From Amphimedon queenslandica (taxonomy: Eukaryota > Porifera > Demospongiae > Haplosclerida > Niphatidae), in assembly GCF_000090795.2 (NCBI RefSeq), contig NW_003546284.1, forward strand, positions 338,161 through 402,160: a DNA stretch of 64,000 nt, read 5' to 3'. Below, piece after piece: positions 45,654-55,355 of this stretch. Position numbers and translations under genes: made by a program. How positions within the stretch are numbered: the first letter of the stretch is position 1; every line of letters starts with the position of its first letter. Below the pieces are notes generated by a model. The model worked only from the letters and a program-made list of their open reading frames with translations, was not told the origin of the DNA and did no database searches.

Positions 45654-46869
45654 TCAAATACAAAGCAAGTGTATTAGTATTACAAGATATGCCATATAAA
45701 GTTTGGGTTCCATATCTCTAGCCCAGCCAACAAAAGTAGGAGTTAGTGAATATGAATATATGGTTGTACCTGATATTACAGTTAGTGTAATAATCTCTGT
45801 GTCAGTGGCCCACACACAATTTCTATACATTTTGGACTTATTTATGTAACAATATATGCTTGAATATCTGGTTGCACTTAATGTACTATTAAACAATTCT
45901 TCAAAGTTTGGCATATTACTAACAATTGCTTTACGTAATTTGTAATGCTGAGAAATTGACGCAGTAATGAGATATAAAAGGGCATAAAAAAACAGTTCCA
46001 TCACCACGGACATCAAGAGTACTATTAGGAACTATTTCATCTGACAATGATGTTGTTGGACTACCAGGTAAGATTCTAGCAGCTGTGACAAATTTGAGAT
46101 TTATAATTCCACATTACCTTCTTTGAAATTCTTCATTACCAGGGTAATAAACATAATCCCATTGTCTCCTCACAATATCTGGGTTGGGAGGCTCTTCATA
46201 AGTAAAGATGACATCATCTTTTTTTGGATTACTTGTCTTTAATTTAATGCTTGAGAGATTTATAGATACAATCAGACTACAACTACAATGGTCATTTTTT
46301 ACAACACACTTGGTTTTATCATCTTTTAGTTTACATTTAATGTTTGAGAGTTTTATAGATACAATGAGACTACTATAACTGTCATCATCTTGGACATTAA
46401 ATTTGGTTTTCAGGTCTTTCAAATTAATTGAAACAATTAATTTATCATCTTTTTTTGAGCGAGGCACTACCAAAGCATTATTGTCGATACTACTGTCTAC
46501 ATCAACTTTTCTTTTTTGGGGGCAAGGCTTATTTAAAGCATTATTGTCACAAATTTTACTCTTTTTCGGGTGATTAGACTTTTGTAAATCAGTACTCTTA
46601 CCTTTATTGCTACTAATGGTACTGTTACTTGTACTTTGTACATGACTTACAGACACCTGTGCATTCTTACTACAAGGTTCACCATCATCAATTATACCAG
46701 TCACTTGAATCTTTCTCTTCTTTCCTTTACTTTTCTTGATTTGAGGTAAGTCATTCCAAAATTTACTTCCGAGGCGGTTAAATTCGTTAATGCACGGACT
46801 ACTAACTTTAACAGAGAGAGGATCAAATGATAATAAATGTAATCCATTTAATGTACGTACACAAGACAA
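45654..46869 (-). pseudogene. Helitron C-terminal part: helicase end, repeat linker and OTU-like domain
   Basis: Begins with the last PIF1 motif (SCVRTLNGLHLLSFDP). A Lys/Ser-rich linker follows with three copies of the motif LIVSI[NK]L (near 46440, 46360 and 46270), each followed by a Lys-rich segment. After an in-frame TAA at 46114 the same frame continues with INLKFVTAARILPGSPTTSL and LDVRGDG (46016-46000). A frameshift exactly in the catalytic-Cys region follows, and another frame then reads LFFYALLYLITASISQHYKL, RKAIVSNMPNFEELF and CVWATDTEIITLTVISGTTI, ending near 45654. The pattern (RGDG, LRKAI..M, WATDTEI) is that of OTU domains. OTU domains in animal Helitrons/Helentrons are known. 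Catalysis is abolished here. Confidence 0.65.
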
Positions 46870-48159
46870 TGCAACATACCATCCCCAAAAACATCAGTCA
46901 ATAAATCAATAATGGCTGTATCTAGTGAGAGGCCCTGACATTTATGTATAGTAATAGCATAAGAAAGTATAAGGGGAAACTCTTTCCTATTTATATACAA
47001 ATTCTTAGATAGCATAAATCTAGATGTAACCCTTTCTATGTCCCAAGGTACATCAATATGATCAAATTTGATTGATATATGTGTAGCATAAAAACCCATT
47101 ACGGTACCAATGTCACCATTAACTAATCTTACAGTCACATTAATATTATGTCTCTACACTACTCTACAGCCTACTGCTAAAGACAATACAGTTTCCAAAC
47201 CAGCTGTTTTGCTTCGTTGATCTTTTAGTTTTTCTAATTTTTTTTCTTGTTCTTTGTCAAATTTTGCTGTGCTGCCACTTTCATCAACAACATCAACACA
47301 TGCTAATTCTATTTTCTCAGTTTCTAGACTTTCTAACATTAATTCATTGATTTTTTGGCAGGCGTCTACCTTAGAAAATAGGCAAATTGGAGGATTTGTT
47401 CCTTCACTTTCCAATTCTTTATATTTTTCTTGTATTGAATCCTTAAATACGCGACTCTTAAGCATATCAATAGTTTTATCATTCAGACAGCCATGCCTAA
47501 CAGAATCAAGCATCTTAAAGAAAGTTTTGTCTCCTTTTTGTTGCTCATTGATTGTTAGTTTATCATTTTCAACTGTTTCTTTCCATATGTTCACTGCATT
47601 TGCTGCTCCAAGTCTAGTTTTTACTAATTTGTTGCTAATTTTTTTAAATACTGGCATACCATTAACTGGTGGCAATTGTAAGAGGTCACCTATAAATAAA
47701 ATATTTTTAGATCCAAACAATTCATCAGTTCCAAATATATCTTCTAAGCGCATCTGTAAGTATGCTAGATTTAGATTTGATACCATAGATACCTCATCTA
47801 TTATTATAATTTTTAAATTTTTCAGTGTCATTTGTATCCTTTTCTGAGCTTCTTTATTCAAAGCCCAATGTCCAGCTGTCTTTCCCTCGTGCTCTATTGG
47901 TAGCTGAAATAATCTATGTATTGTTAGTCCACCTAGATTAAATGCAGCTATACCTGTTGGTGCTACTACAGCACACATAATTTTACCACTTTTTGCATGC
48001 CATGTCATCCACTAGACATTTTATTGCCTCTATTAAAAATAATTTACCAGTACCACCTACACCACTAATAAACATTCTTAGTGGTGTGATATTTTCTAAT
48101 CTAAGTAGTCTTGAAGACTCATTCTCTAATAAGTCTTCACGTTCGTTTTGACTTATAAG
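46848..48159 (-). pseudogene. Helitron PIF1-type helicase domain
   Basis: All helicase motifs are readable in order: GVGGTGKLFLI (Walker A, about 48066-48034), APTGIAAFNLGGLTIHR, IIIIDEVSMVS (motif II), NILFIGDLLQLPPV (motif III), VLSLAVGCRVV (motif IV), VRLVNGDIGTVMGFY, and AITIHKCQGLSLDTAIIDL (motif V). The final motif is in the next segment. Damage: the residue after the Walker A lysine is Leu instead of Ser/Thr; TAA precedes the domain (48160-48162); TAG at 47154-47156 interrupts motif IV; a frame change occurs near 46860. The domain unwinds DNA during rolling-circle transposition in intact elements. Confidence 0.85.
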
Positions 48160-49963
48160 TTAACTCTTAATTTTATCAAAAATTCTTTTTTGATCTACAT
48201 TAAGCATTGCTTCTCTTTGCTCTAATGTTAAATTACGTACATTTATGTGCATGTCAGCAATATCAGCCGCTGCTTCCATTATTTCACCCAGTAATTGAGG
48301 GTCATCATCTTCCTTGTTATCAGGAAGTTCTTCAGTAAAACCGGCTTTATTTCTTGCATCGACTATTTTCTTCCAATTACGTTCAGCTTCTAATAATTTC
48401 TGTAGTTTGTTGAAATGATTTTCAATGCCACGTATAGATGCCTCTCTGTGACGCCTAAAAGCTTCTTCCATTGTTTCTCCTTCCATTAAAAGTGTGCACT
48501 CGTCTCTAAAAGGCACAAATAAAAATATTAGCGAGTTGTAAAAATCGTCTCTTTCCACTTCTTGCATAGGATTAAATTTCCTAAGGTTTGGAAGGACTGG
48601 CTTTGATCGAAGTTTGTATTCTCTTTCTCCATTTTCTCCTATTTTATCAAATTTGTAATTGGCAACAAATTCATAAAGAGATACATCTTCCATGTTATTC
48701 GGTCTTGTTGGATGAAATTCTTCAATTATGCTAGGATTAAAAATGTCTTTAGAAGATCGATCCATTTTAGTTAAATATGAATAGTTTTTGATTTTTCTGC
48801 TCCTCTTATGAGGCAAGTACACATTAACGTACTGTATGGTTATTGATTTCATGTATAAACTTTCACCAAGAAGAAGATCGCTAGCTTCATATAGTCCTTC
48901 TTCTTTAGCTCGAAGTAATTTCTGGTCGATTTTCCAAAGCCTGCTGTATATTGTTGTCACAGCTGCTGACTTCATCCCATAAGTCCTGTGCATGACTCTT
49001 TTCTGCTTTAGTGACATATCCAGTTACATACTTCGTTAAGGAAAGACTCCTCTCTGCTATGTATTGCAAGTCCATATTTGCACGGCACAATTTCAACACT
49101 AAAGGGTTGTAGTCGTTGACTCGAACTTTTTTTTTCATTTCGTTTGAGATAATATATTTTATTTCATGATTTCAAGCTATTTTCAACATCATTGATGCAA
49201 ATACTATTTCTTACTGGTCTAGGAAAATCAAATCGGCATCTAGATACGAAGGTCTTGCCGTTAATATTTCACTTGCAGTATTTGCTGCACTTGTGCATTT
49301 CGTATTCTGTTACCAAAAAATGTAAATCAGGCGACATATTACTATCTGGTATATGACAGGTAATCCTATCTTGTATGAAAGAACAGACTTCTTTTCTCTA
49401 TTTCTTACACAATTTCTGTCTGTTCTACAAAATCGGGAATCTTTGTTTAAAAGTCTAAATTTTATGCATTGACTAAATGATAAAGTATGTGCTGGATCGC
49501 TTTGTCTGAGATGATGCTCTCCATATTGTCCAGTTGGAAATAAAGTAGGAAAGCATAACAAATCAAGATGCTCTTGCCTATTGTCTATAGGAGCTTCTTT
49601 TAAATTAATTAAATTATATCGACTCATATCAGAACCCGTTGCAATTTTACTATCAAGATTTCTAATGGTATATGCCAAAAGGCCTTCTAAATCTTGATTA
49701 TTTGCTTTTTCAAGCATTTTACAAGTAGTATTGCTAACTACTTGTACAACATTTTCAGACAATTCGTCAATTGAATCATCGTCTACACTTCTATAAAGCC
49801 AATTTATTTCTTTTAATTTTCTTAGTGCTGCTTTTATTTTATTCACATCAACTAGGCTACGCCAGACATTATTTGATTTAGTTGGCTGTCCATTAATAAT
49901 AGTATAAAGTTCTGGATTAGGCAAGTGATTAGAATCTATACCAACCTCATTTATAATTTCCAT
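48160..49963 (-). pseudogene. Helitron Rep region with HUH part deleted
   Basis: 49963-49310 opens with a linker and then FPTLFPTGQYGEHHLRQ, the start of the Helitron-like Rep domain. The frame jumps near 49330 directly to a late part of that domain, CHIPDSNMSPDLHFLVTEYE (about 49345-49290) and HKCSKYCK, then CRFDFPRPV and RVNDYNPLVLKL, ANMDLQYIAE and LTKYVTGYVTKAEKS (49080-49020, the Tyr motif). The stretch that should hold the HUH motif (several hundred residues in intact relatives) is missing. The downstream part to 48160 is open for 285 codons (RKIKNYSYLTKMDRSSKDIF .. LNVDQKRIFDKIKS). TGA near 49160 and a frameshift near 49010 add damage. Confidence 0.8.
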
Positions 49964-50406
49964 GGTTTTTTTAATGAAAGGGGTAAATAAAACATTGCAC
50001 CTTTAAGAGCCTTCAAAAAATTATATGTAGGCACTTTTAAGGAGTGTGTGCCTAGTCTAACAATTGTCTGAAAACAATTGGCCCTCTGTATTAACTGGCA
50101 ACTTAAAGGATCCAAATTTGCCAATTCTTTGGGTAGTTGCTCACACTTTAACCTATTGAGCACACAACATGCTGGAACTTTGTTTCTCCTAATAATAGGT
50201 TTACAATGATTACAAATATACATAACTTTATTTAATGCTGTACAATCATTCTGTCAAATGTAATCTAATAGAATATTCCAAACATTGCTATCTAAATTTT
50301 TAGCTTCAGTGACAGACTTTTTTCTTAAAAGCCTCTCACAGCTGCATCAAGCACTGACAGCCTGATCAGACTAAGCTTTCTTAAACTCGTCAAAAGCATC
50401 TGAATA
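49951..50406 (-). pseudogene. Helitron upstream cysteine-rich segment (DUF6570-like)
   Basis: After the acceptor at 50407 the minus frame reads YSDAFDEFKKA.., CSCERLLRKKSVTEAKNLDS, then MYICNHCKPIIRRNKVPACC and LKCEQLPKELANLDPLSCQL, IQRANCFQTIVRLGTH. C..C pairs followed by the P.EL..L.P.E/C.LI motif are typical of the region before the Helitron Rep domain in animals. Three in-frame stops (TAG, TGA, TGA) lie between 50240 and 50400. The frame overlaps the next segment near 49960. Confidence 0.6.
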
Positions 50407-50461
50407 CTGAAAATAAAGTACAATATCTAAGTTTGGTATTTTAAATGGGTCTTCTTCTTAC
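50407..50461 (-). other. Short intron in the Helitron gene
   Basis: Minus-strand borders GTAAGAAG..TTTTCAG, 55 bp. It connects YAINDG to YSDAFDEFKKA. The size matches other introns in this window. Confidence 0.55.
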
Positions 50462-50899
50462 CATCATTAATAGCGTAATACACATTATCAAATTCAGTCT
50501 CATCGGCTTCACTGATTTTTGAATTGGTCAATTGTGCTATATCGCCTTCAGCAAAGGAAGAGTCAATAATATCTATTGTTAAATGGGCATTTCCAGCAAC
50601 ATAAAAGTGTTTCAAAAGGCGTCTCAATGAAGGATAATGAACAGATGCATTGCGTAAAATACGCAGCATACTCTTACATTCAGTATCATTACTACTACAC
50701 ACAATAGAATGGCCTATTCTTTCTCAAACAGTTTCAGAATATTTAAAATATTTTTCAACACTATTTTCATCTTTTTTAACAATTACCGTTACATTAGGAT
50801 TATCACAGAAATCATATTCATGAACTTGATCTATTTCTTCAACATGCAGGGATTTAGTCATATAATGATTATTAGGACAATTGTCACATGCATCTAAAT
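50407..50899 (-). pseudogene. Helitron ORF middle N-terminal segment
   Basis: Directly beyond the inserted miniature element the frame continues LDACDNCPNNHYMTKSLHVE, DFCDNPNVTVIVKKDENSVE, then after a TGA near 50735 ERIGHSIVCSSNDTECKSML and FYVAGNAHLTIDIIDSSFAE. Cys pairs suggest metal binding. No known domain name is assigned. It belongs to the Helitron because the frame and order are continuous with both neighbours. Confidence 0.5.
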
Positions 50900-51051
50900 G
50901 TGACCATAATTGACAGAAGGGCCCTTATGGCGGATTTTAAAATTGATCGTTATAATGGAAAATATCAACCTGTGAGTGCTTTGTTAAACAATCATTGTTT
51001 CTAAAAGTTTCATGGTAACTTTTTGCATCCTGTGGAGTAATTTTATGATAT

Positions 51052-51163
51052 GTGACCATAATTGACAAAAGGTACCTTATGGCGGGTAGTGAAATTTGTC
51101 TTTCTAGCCTAAGAAATNNNNNNNNNNATCCGCCATAAGGGCCCTTTTGTCAATTATGGTCAC
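51052..51163. mobile_element. Second GTGACC-type element nested in the first, with assembly gap
   Basis: ATAT flanks on both sides (51048-51051, 51164-51167). The left end is present to 51117 and the right end from 51128; ten N at 51118-51127 replace the centre. By comparison with 41466-41702, about 120-130 bp may be missing. Confidence 0.8.
51118..51127. other. Assembly gap (10 N)
   Basis: The only run of N in the window. It lies between arms of nested inverted repeats, where assembly commonly fails; ten is probably a placeholder length. Confidence 0.95.
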
Positions 51164-51256
51164 ATATATGGGGCTCAGGAAGTTGGATTTCTTAGGCTAG
51201 AAAGACATATTTCACTACCCGCCATAAGGTACCTTTTGTCAATTATGGTCACAAAT

Positions 51257-51996
51257 GCTTCCTCAATTCTTTAATGGGTTCATCAAAATAAAGTGTAACT
51301 TCGATAATAGAACTAACGTCACTTTCTAATAAAGGCTTGCACCTGTCTGTACAGTGCCATTTGAGGGCAGGCTTTCTCTTATCATTATACATTCTATTGT
51401 TATTAAAAATTGTCATCTTCAGAGTCACTGTCATCATTACATTCTTCTACTCTACCATTACATGATACATCAACAATCACTGCTACATAACAGATGCCAT
51501 TCGCATCAACAGGGATTGCGATTGGGCTATCTAATTGGTTATCAGAATCATCATTAGGATACAAATATGCTGATTCATAAAAATAAGGCTCACTATTCTT
51601 TGTGTGGCATTGTTCACCAATATCATTAAAACTATTCAACTTCAATTTCCTGATGCTATTCACTGCATGTATCAATACGCCTACTTTGTGGGATCTGCTT
51701 TTCAAAGCTGATTCTAACAATATACTTGATGCAGTATTACATTTACTGTCATATGATATTTTCTCAAAATCTACACCTTTCATACTTGATGGCAATAAAT
51801 CATCAACTATTTCGGGGCTGTAATATAATGCTGCAGTAATTTTCGTAAAATAATATTTCTTTGCTTCACTATTTGGTGCAGGTAATGAATAATTAGAACG
51901 TAATCTATATAATATGTGACTATAATTGCGTTCGTAATAATCTTTATTTAGACGCCTCTTATTTTCTTTATTTAGTGCGACCTTTAATTTATCCAT
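51257..51996 (-). pseudogene. Helitron ORF N-terminal segment
   Basis: Starts MDKLKVALNKENKRRLNKDY, strongly basic. It continues LPAPNSEAKKYYFTKITAAL and ICYVAVIVDVSCNGRVEECN, ending in an acidic patch (DDSDSEDDNF) by frameshift at about 51403-51420. A second frame gives ALKWHCTDRCKPLL and VTLYFDEPIKELRKH up to the inserted element. No named domain. Assigned to the Helitron by continuity with the following segments. Confidence 0.45.
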
Positions 51997-52287
51997 TTTG
52001 TCTACAATTAGGTAAGCAAATAATACCGGGTATATTATAATAGATCATTTAAGATTTTAGTTATTTAGTATAAAAATTATTCATTATAGCTTATAAATAA
52101 TAACCAGCAATTTCTGATTTCCAACATCTCAAGTAGATCTACTTTAATGTACCAATTATTAATTCCATTATTCACACACATGCATGCATACTGATGGGGC
52201 TGGCTATAGCCGTATACTATGGGCTGGCTTACCTCGTTGCTTGTTTTGTCACCATTGTCATCATCTGTCTATAGATTCTGTCTTCAT

Positions 52288-52392
52288 TTATTTTATTCTT
52301 TTAATCGCTCTTTGATGCCGACGGTAATTACTACAAGAAACGTAGTCATCACAGTGCTCACAATAATACCGCTTATTCACAATGGAGACCAT
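52288..52392 (-). CDS. Small ORF with C2H2/C2HC-like finger, possible first exon of the Helitron gene
   Basis: 34 codons from ATG at 52392: MVSIVNKRYYCEHCDDYVSC then SNYRRHQRAIKRIK. The C..C...(12)..H spacing resembles the N-terminal fingers that open many sponge element proteins. It lies about 290 bp upstream of MDKLKV. A splice junction was not found. Confidence 0.3.
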   Translation of the reverse strand: MVSIVNKRYYCEHCDDYVSCSNYRRHQRAIKRIK

Positions 52393-53439
52393 CTTAACAG
52401 AAATAATTAATTTAATTGAAAATTCAAATAACAACATGAATATGGTTTTGTACAAAGCCAGTTCGTCAAATTCCTGTCTCTGTAGGAAAATACGACTGTC
52501 GCTTACACCATTCAGAGTGCCTTACTTTCCTGTGTAGAGACAAAGCACCGTCACAAACAGCTACATCTACAATACTCTCCAAACATAGAGTGAGACATCT
52601 TAAGTCCTTGTCACATCATTATCACATAATTTTACTTCCACATGACTGCAGCAATCTGATTAGGATGCTCAATTCTGTGCTTAGTGCCACAAATTCTGTA
52701 GCAGTGTCACCAAACTCTTCTGCGCCACCCCCTCGCAACGAAGAGATGGCACCAGACTACAATGTGGTTAAATTTATGCTATAACAATATTCATTTTTCT
52801 ATAATTAACCAAAGTTTGATTTGCATGCACAACACCCTCTCAGTGCACTCTGAATTTTTTTAATATAAATTATTTGAACGGAGTGAATTAAATTAATTCC
52901 TGAGTGGGCAGACTTCTTGAAAATCAATCTTGACTTTTGTAGCCTTTACGGTACAGTTGCAACTGGGCTGTCCAGGGCATGTTTTCAGTCTCAGAAACGT
53001 GTAGAAGTAGACACTTTCAGCAAGAATCTTCCTGAAAAAAGGAAGATTACTGAAGGAGTACTCTAGCCATTGACACTGAGTGTACCAATTTTGTTGAAAG
53101 AACGAATGCTGGTACTACCAAATGAAGCAAGAGAAAATGTGATAACAGCATGCTGCCTTCGCTTTTCAGATTTTCGACTGGCATTGTCACTGAGAGCGGA
53201 ATAAAAGCTAAAGTAGGGGATAAGACAGATGTAAACAAAGAAGGGCAGTGTAGCTGGTAGTACAAATGATTGTAGAAGTAGAGTTAGGTATGCTAATGTT
53301 ACTTTCAGTAGCTTCATCAGGTTGAACGACACTGGTATCATGAAATAGCTGCACTTTATTGACTAAAAATTTAATTGAGTAGTTAGTCAACATTAAAATA
53401 ACCAAAATACTGAACTAATCCTTGACACAGCAAGATGAT
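52393..53439. other. Non-coding stretch between Helitron and LTR element
   Basis: No supported gene. The Helitron 5' terminus may lie here, but I could not place it. Confidence 0.4.
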
Positions 53440-53699
53440 TGTTAAGGGTGGGTCTTAAGCAATTATATTATATTATAATGAAATAATATCAGGAGACAAG
53501 GATTCAAATTGATACAACAAAATGAGAGTATGAAAAAGACATGACAGCTACAGCATGTGTATTCAATTGTCTCTAATGCGCATGCGCCAAAGCACATGGC
53601 ATTCACTACAGTATCACTACATAAAAGTCTTGGAAATTTTGAATTTCACCAAAATATTCAAAGTACGCTTTTTAATCATTTATACACGAGTAGTATGGG
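53440..53699. repeat. LTR (3' LTR of minus-oriented element)
   Basis: About 260 bp, direct repeat of 55101-55355: both begin TGTTAAG.GTG and share GTCT.GGAAATTTTGAATTT and TTCAAAGTA..CTTTTTA. Divergence is clearly visible, with many substitutions and indels, so the insertion is old. Confidence 0.75.
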
Positions 53700-53936
53700 A
53701 GGAGGCGAGCGAAGCAAAAAGAAGTGCAGATAGAAAGGAGAAATTATAAAATTAAGCAACAATAATGATAATGATAATAGATGGAGAGGAAGAAGCTATC
53801 ATCATAGAAACAATAACAATAAATGTATTCTCTTCTCAATGAGTTGAACATAATAATAACAACGATTATAATAATGAAACGAGCTGCCAGTCTATAAATT
53901 GAGTTGCTAAGGAAGTTTGACATGTTGGACTGTACA

Positions 53937-54083
53937 AGTACCATTGGTATCCAAGCAAGTACCATTGGTATCCAAGCAAGTACCATTGGTATCCAAGCAA
54001 GTACCTTCAGTCTCCAAACAAGTAGTGTTAGTATCCGAACAAGAACTGATGGTGTCCGAACAAGTAGCGTCTGAGCAAGAAAG
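53937..54083. repeat. Seven units of a 21-bp minisatellite
   Basis: Unit GTACCATTGGTATCCAAGCAA: three units are perfect, four diverged. Since 21 is a multiple of three, both strands give heptad repeats (VPLVSKQ on plus, TCLDTNG-like on minus). It lies 3' of the integrase remnant of the LTR element. Confidence 0.85.
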
Positions 54084-54261
54084 AGCAGTGGAAGATTGAG
54101 TATGTAAGTCATGATGAGAGGACATGGAATTAGGAGAATCAAAATTAGCTAATTTTAATTTATTGCTACTGACAAATGTGGTCCCATATATCAACTTATT
54201 TGTTGAGAACTGGAGATCCTTACTAATTGCAGTCGAAATACCTAGTAAAACTAATAAGAAG

Positions 54262-54802
54262 TCAGGCCACGAGTGAGAGAGGCAGAGTGTGCAAAGTTCC
54301 TTTTAAATAACCATGGAACCGCTCAATAATGCCATTTGCTTGTGGATGATGAGAATTAGTGCAGATATCAGTCGTTCCCAATAACTTCATTAAAGTTCTG
54401 TCTGTAGATGTTGTTGATGGTACTTCAAATTGAGATACCCAACTAGAGACTAATGCTTCAGCTACAGTTGCAGCTGTGATATCCACGATAGACATACTTT
54501 CAGGCCAATTAGTAAACAAATAGATGTTAGAAAATAGAAGAGATAGCACTATATGAATGTGAATGCTGATGAAGCGAACATTACGTAAAGCTAAATGTGC
54601 TGGAGTCCAATGTTTAATGTCCTGACGCATCTTGGACCACACACAAAAAGAGGCAATAACCTTCTGAGTTGGTTGAATTGCCAAATGAGAGAGAAAGCAA
54701 AATACGAGCTGGCGGAGGTACTACAAGGTGAGGTTGTCCTGTAGAAATATCACATATACTTTGAGAGGAATGAGGAAGAAGATATGGCAAAGAGAGAGTC
54801 AT
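54262..54802 (-). pseudogene. gypsy integrase remnant
   Basis: Minus frames from 54802: QPHLVVPPPARIL, then 54684-54262 with VIASFCVW.KMRQDIKHW, the core region beginning HIHIV, NWPESMSIVDITAATVAEAL, VSQF.VPSTTSTDR, and HHPQANGIIERFHGYLK. The second Asp (TDR) and the Glu (GIIERF) of the DDE core are visible. The first Asp position is occupied by Val. Stops and deletions are present. It acted in insertion of element DNA; dead now. Confidence 0.75.
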
Positions 54803-55100
54803 GAGACGGCTGAGAGTAAAAATGAGTAGAGTACATGTTGCGGAGTGTTACCGTGGGCAAAGAGAGAATGCAGGCTGACAGTGGGTTGTCATGGCCAGTG
54901 TATACTTGTCTGACAGTGAGTCACCAGAAGGAGAGAGTTTGAGTTAGCTCAACTGACAGTGAGTTGTCAGAAGGTCAGTGCATAAGTTAGAGTACATCAA
55001 AAAGAGCATGTGGACTAGAAAACTGTTCCAGCACAAGTCCAATGGCTGCTTGTCTTTATCACCCTGAGCCGTGAGTCGCCAGGGCCATCCAGGTCACCAA

Positions 55101-55355
55101 TGTTAAGAGTGAAGGCCTTCACCAATTAGTTTATCATAAAATTATATCAGAATACAGGGATTGTAATTGATGCAACAAAAGGAATAGAGAGAGGGATTGA
55201 AGACATCACAGCTATAGGATGTGTTCTCTACTGTCTGTATTGCACATGCACCGAAGCAAATGGCAGCCAAAGGATCACTGCGTAAAAGTCTAGGAAATTT
55301 TGAATTTAACCATATTCAAAGTATACTTTTTACTCATTTATACAAGAGTAATATG
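55101..55355. repeat. LTR (5' LTR of minus-oriented element)
   Basis: Counterpart of 53440-53699; see there. The outer border lies near AATATGG at 55355, where similarity with the other LTR stops. Confidence 0.75.

Larger units (their letters stand above)
50900..51252. mobile_element. GTGACC-type miniature element (outer copy), inserted in the Helitron gene
   Basis: Reverse orientation relative to the copy at 41466-41702. AAAT flanks both sides (50896-50899, 51253-51256). Excising the element with one AAAT restores an open frame of the surrounding gene across the junction, so the insertion is younger than the Helitron. It is itself interrupted at 51052-51163. Confidence 0.85.
53440..55355 (-). 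mobile_element. Deleted Ty3/gypsy-type LTR retrotransposon
   Basis: Two LTRs enclose about 1.4 kb. Only an integrase remnant remains; gag, protease, reverse transcriptase and RNase H are absent. The leader next to the 55101 LTR (TTGGTGACC.. on the minus strand) would be the primer-binding region. Three copies of a CTGACAGTG.GT motif lie between 54870 and 54980. Confidence 0.75.

Noticed and set aside
46021-46120. Short 35-bp intron before the OTU-like domain
   Set aside because: GT..AG borders can be drawn, but the frame is continuous through the TAA, so a stop mutation is the simpler reading.
47254-47847. 197-codon plus-strand frame
   Set aside because: Lies antisense to the conserved PIF1 helicase motifs; a shadow.
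427-48162. Reassigned genetic code with TAA/TAG read as glutamine
   Set aside because: TGA stops and frameshifts interrupt the same element genes, and the proline-rich gene appears to end in TAG. C-to-T decay of relics explains the pattern more simply.
50709-50897. 62-codon plus-strand hydrophobic frame
   Set aside because: Antisense to the Helitron N-terminal segment; no support.
53063-53405. Hydrophobic minus-strand frames, possible membrane protein
   Set aside because: Overlapping frames without domain, start context or continuity; likely chance in AT-rich DNA.
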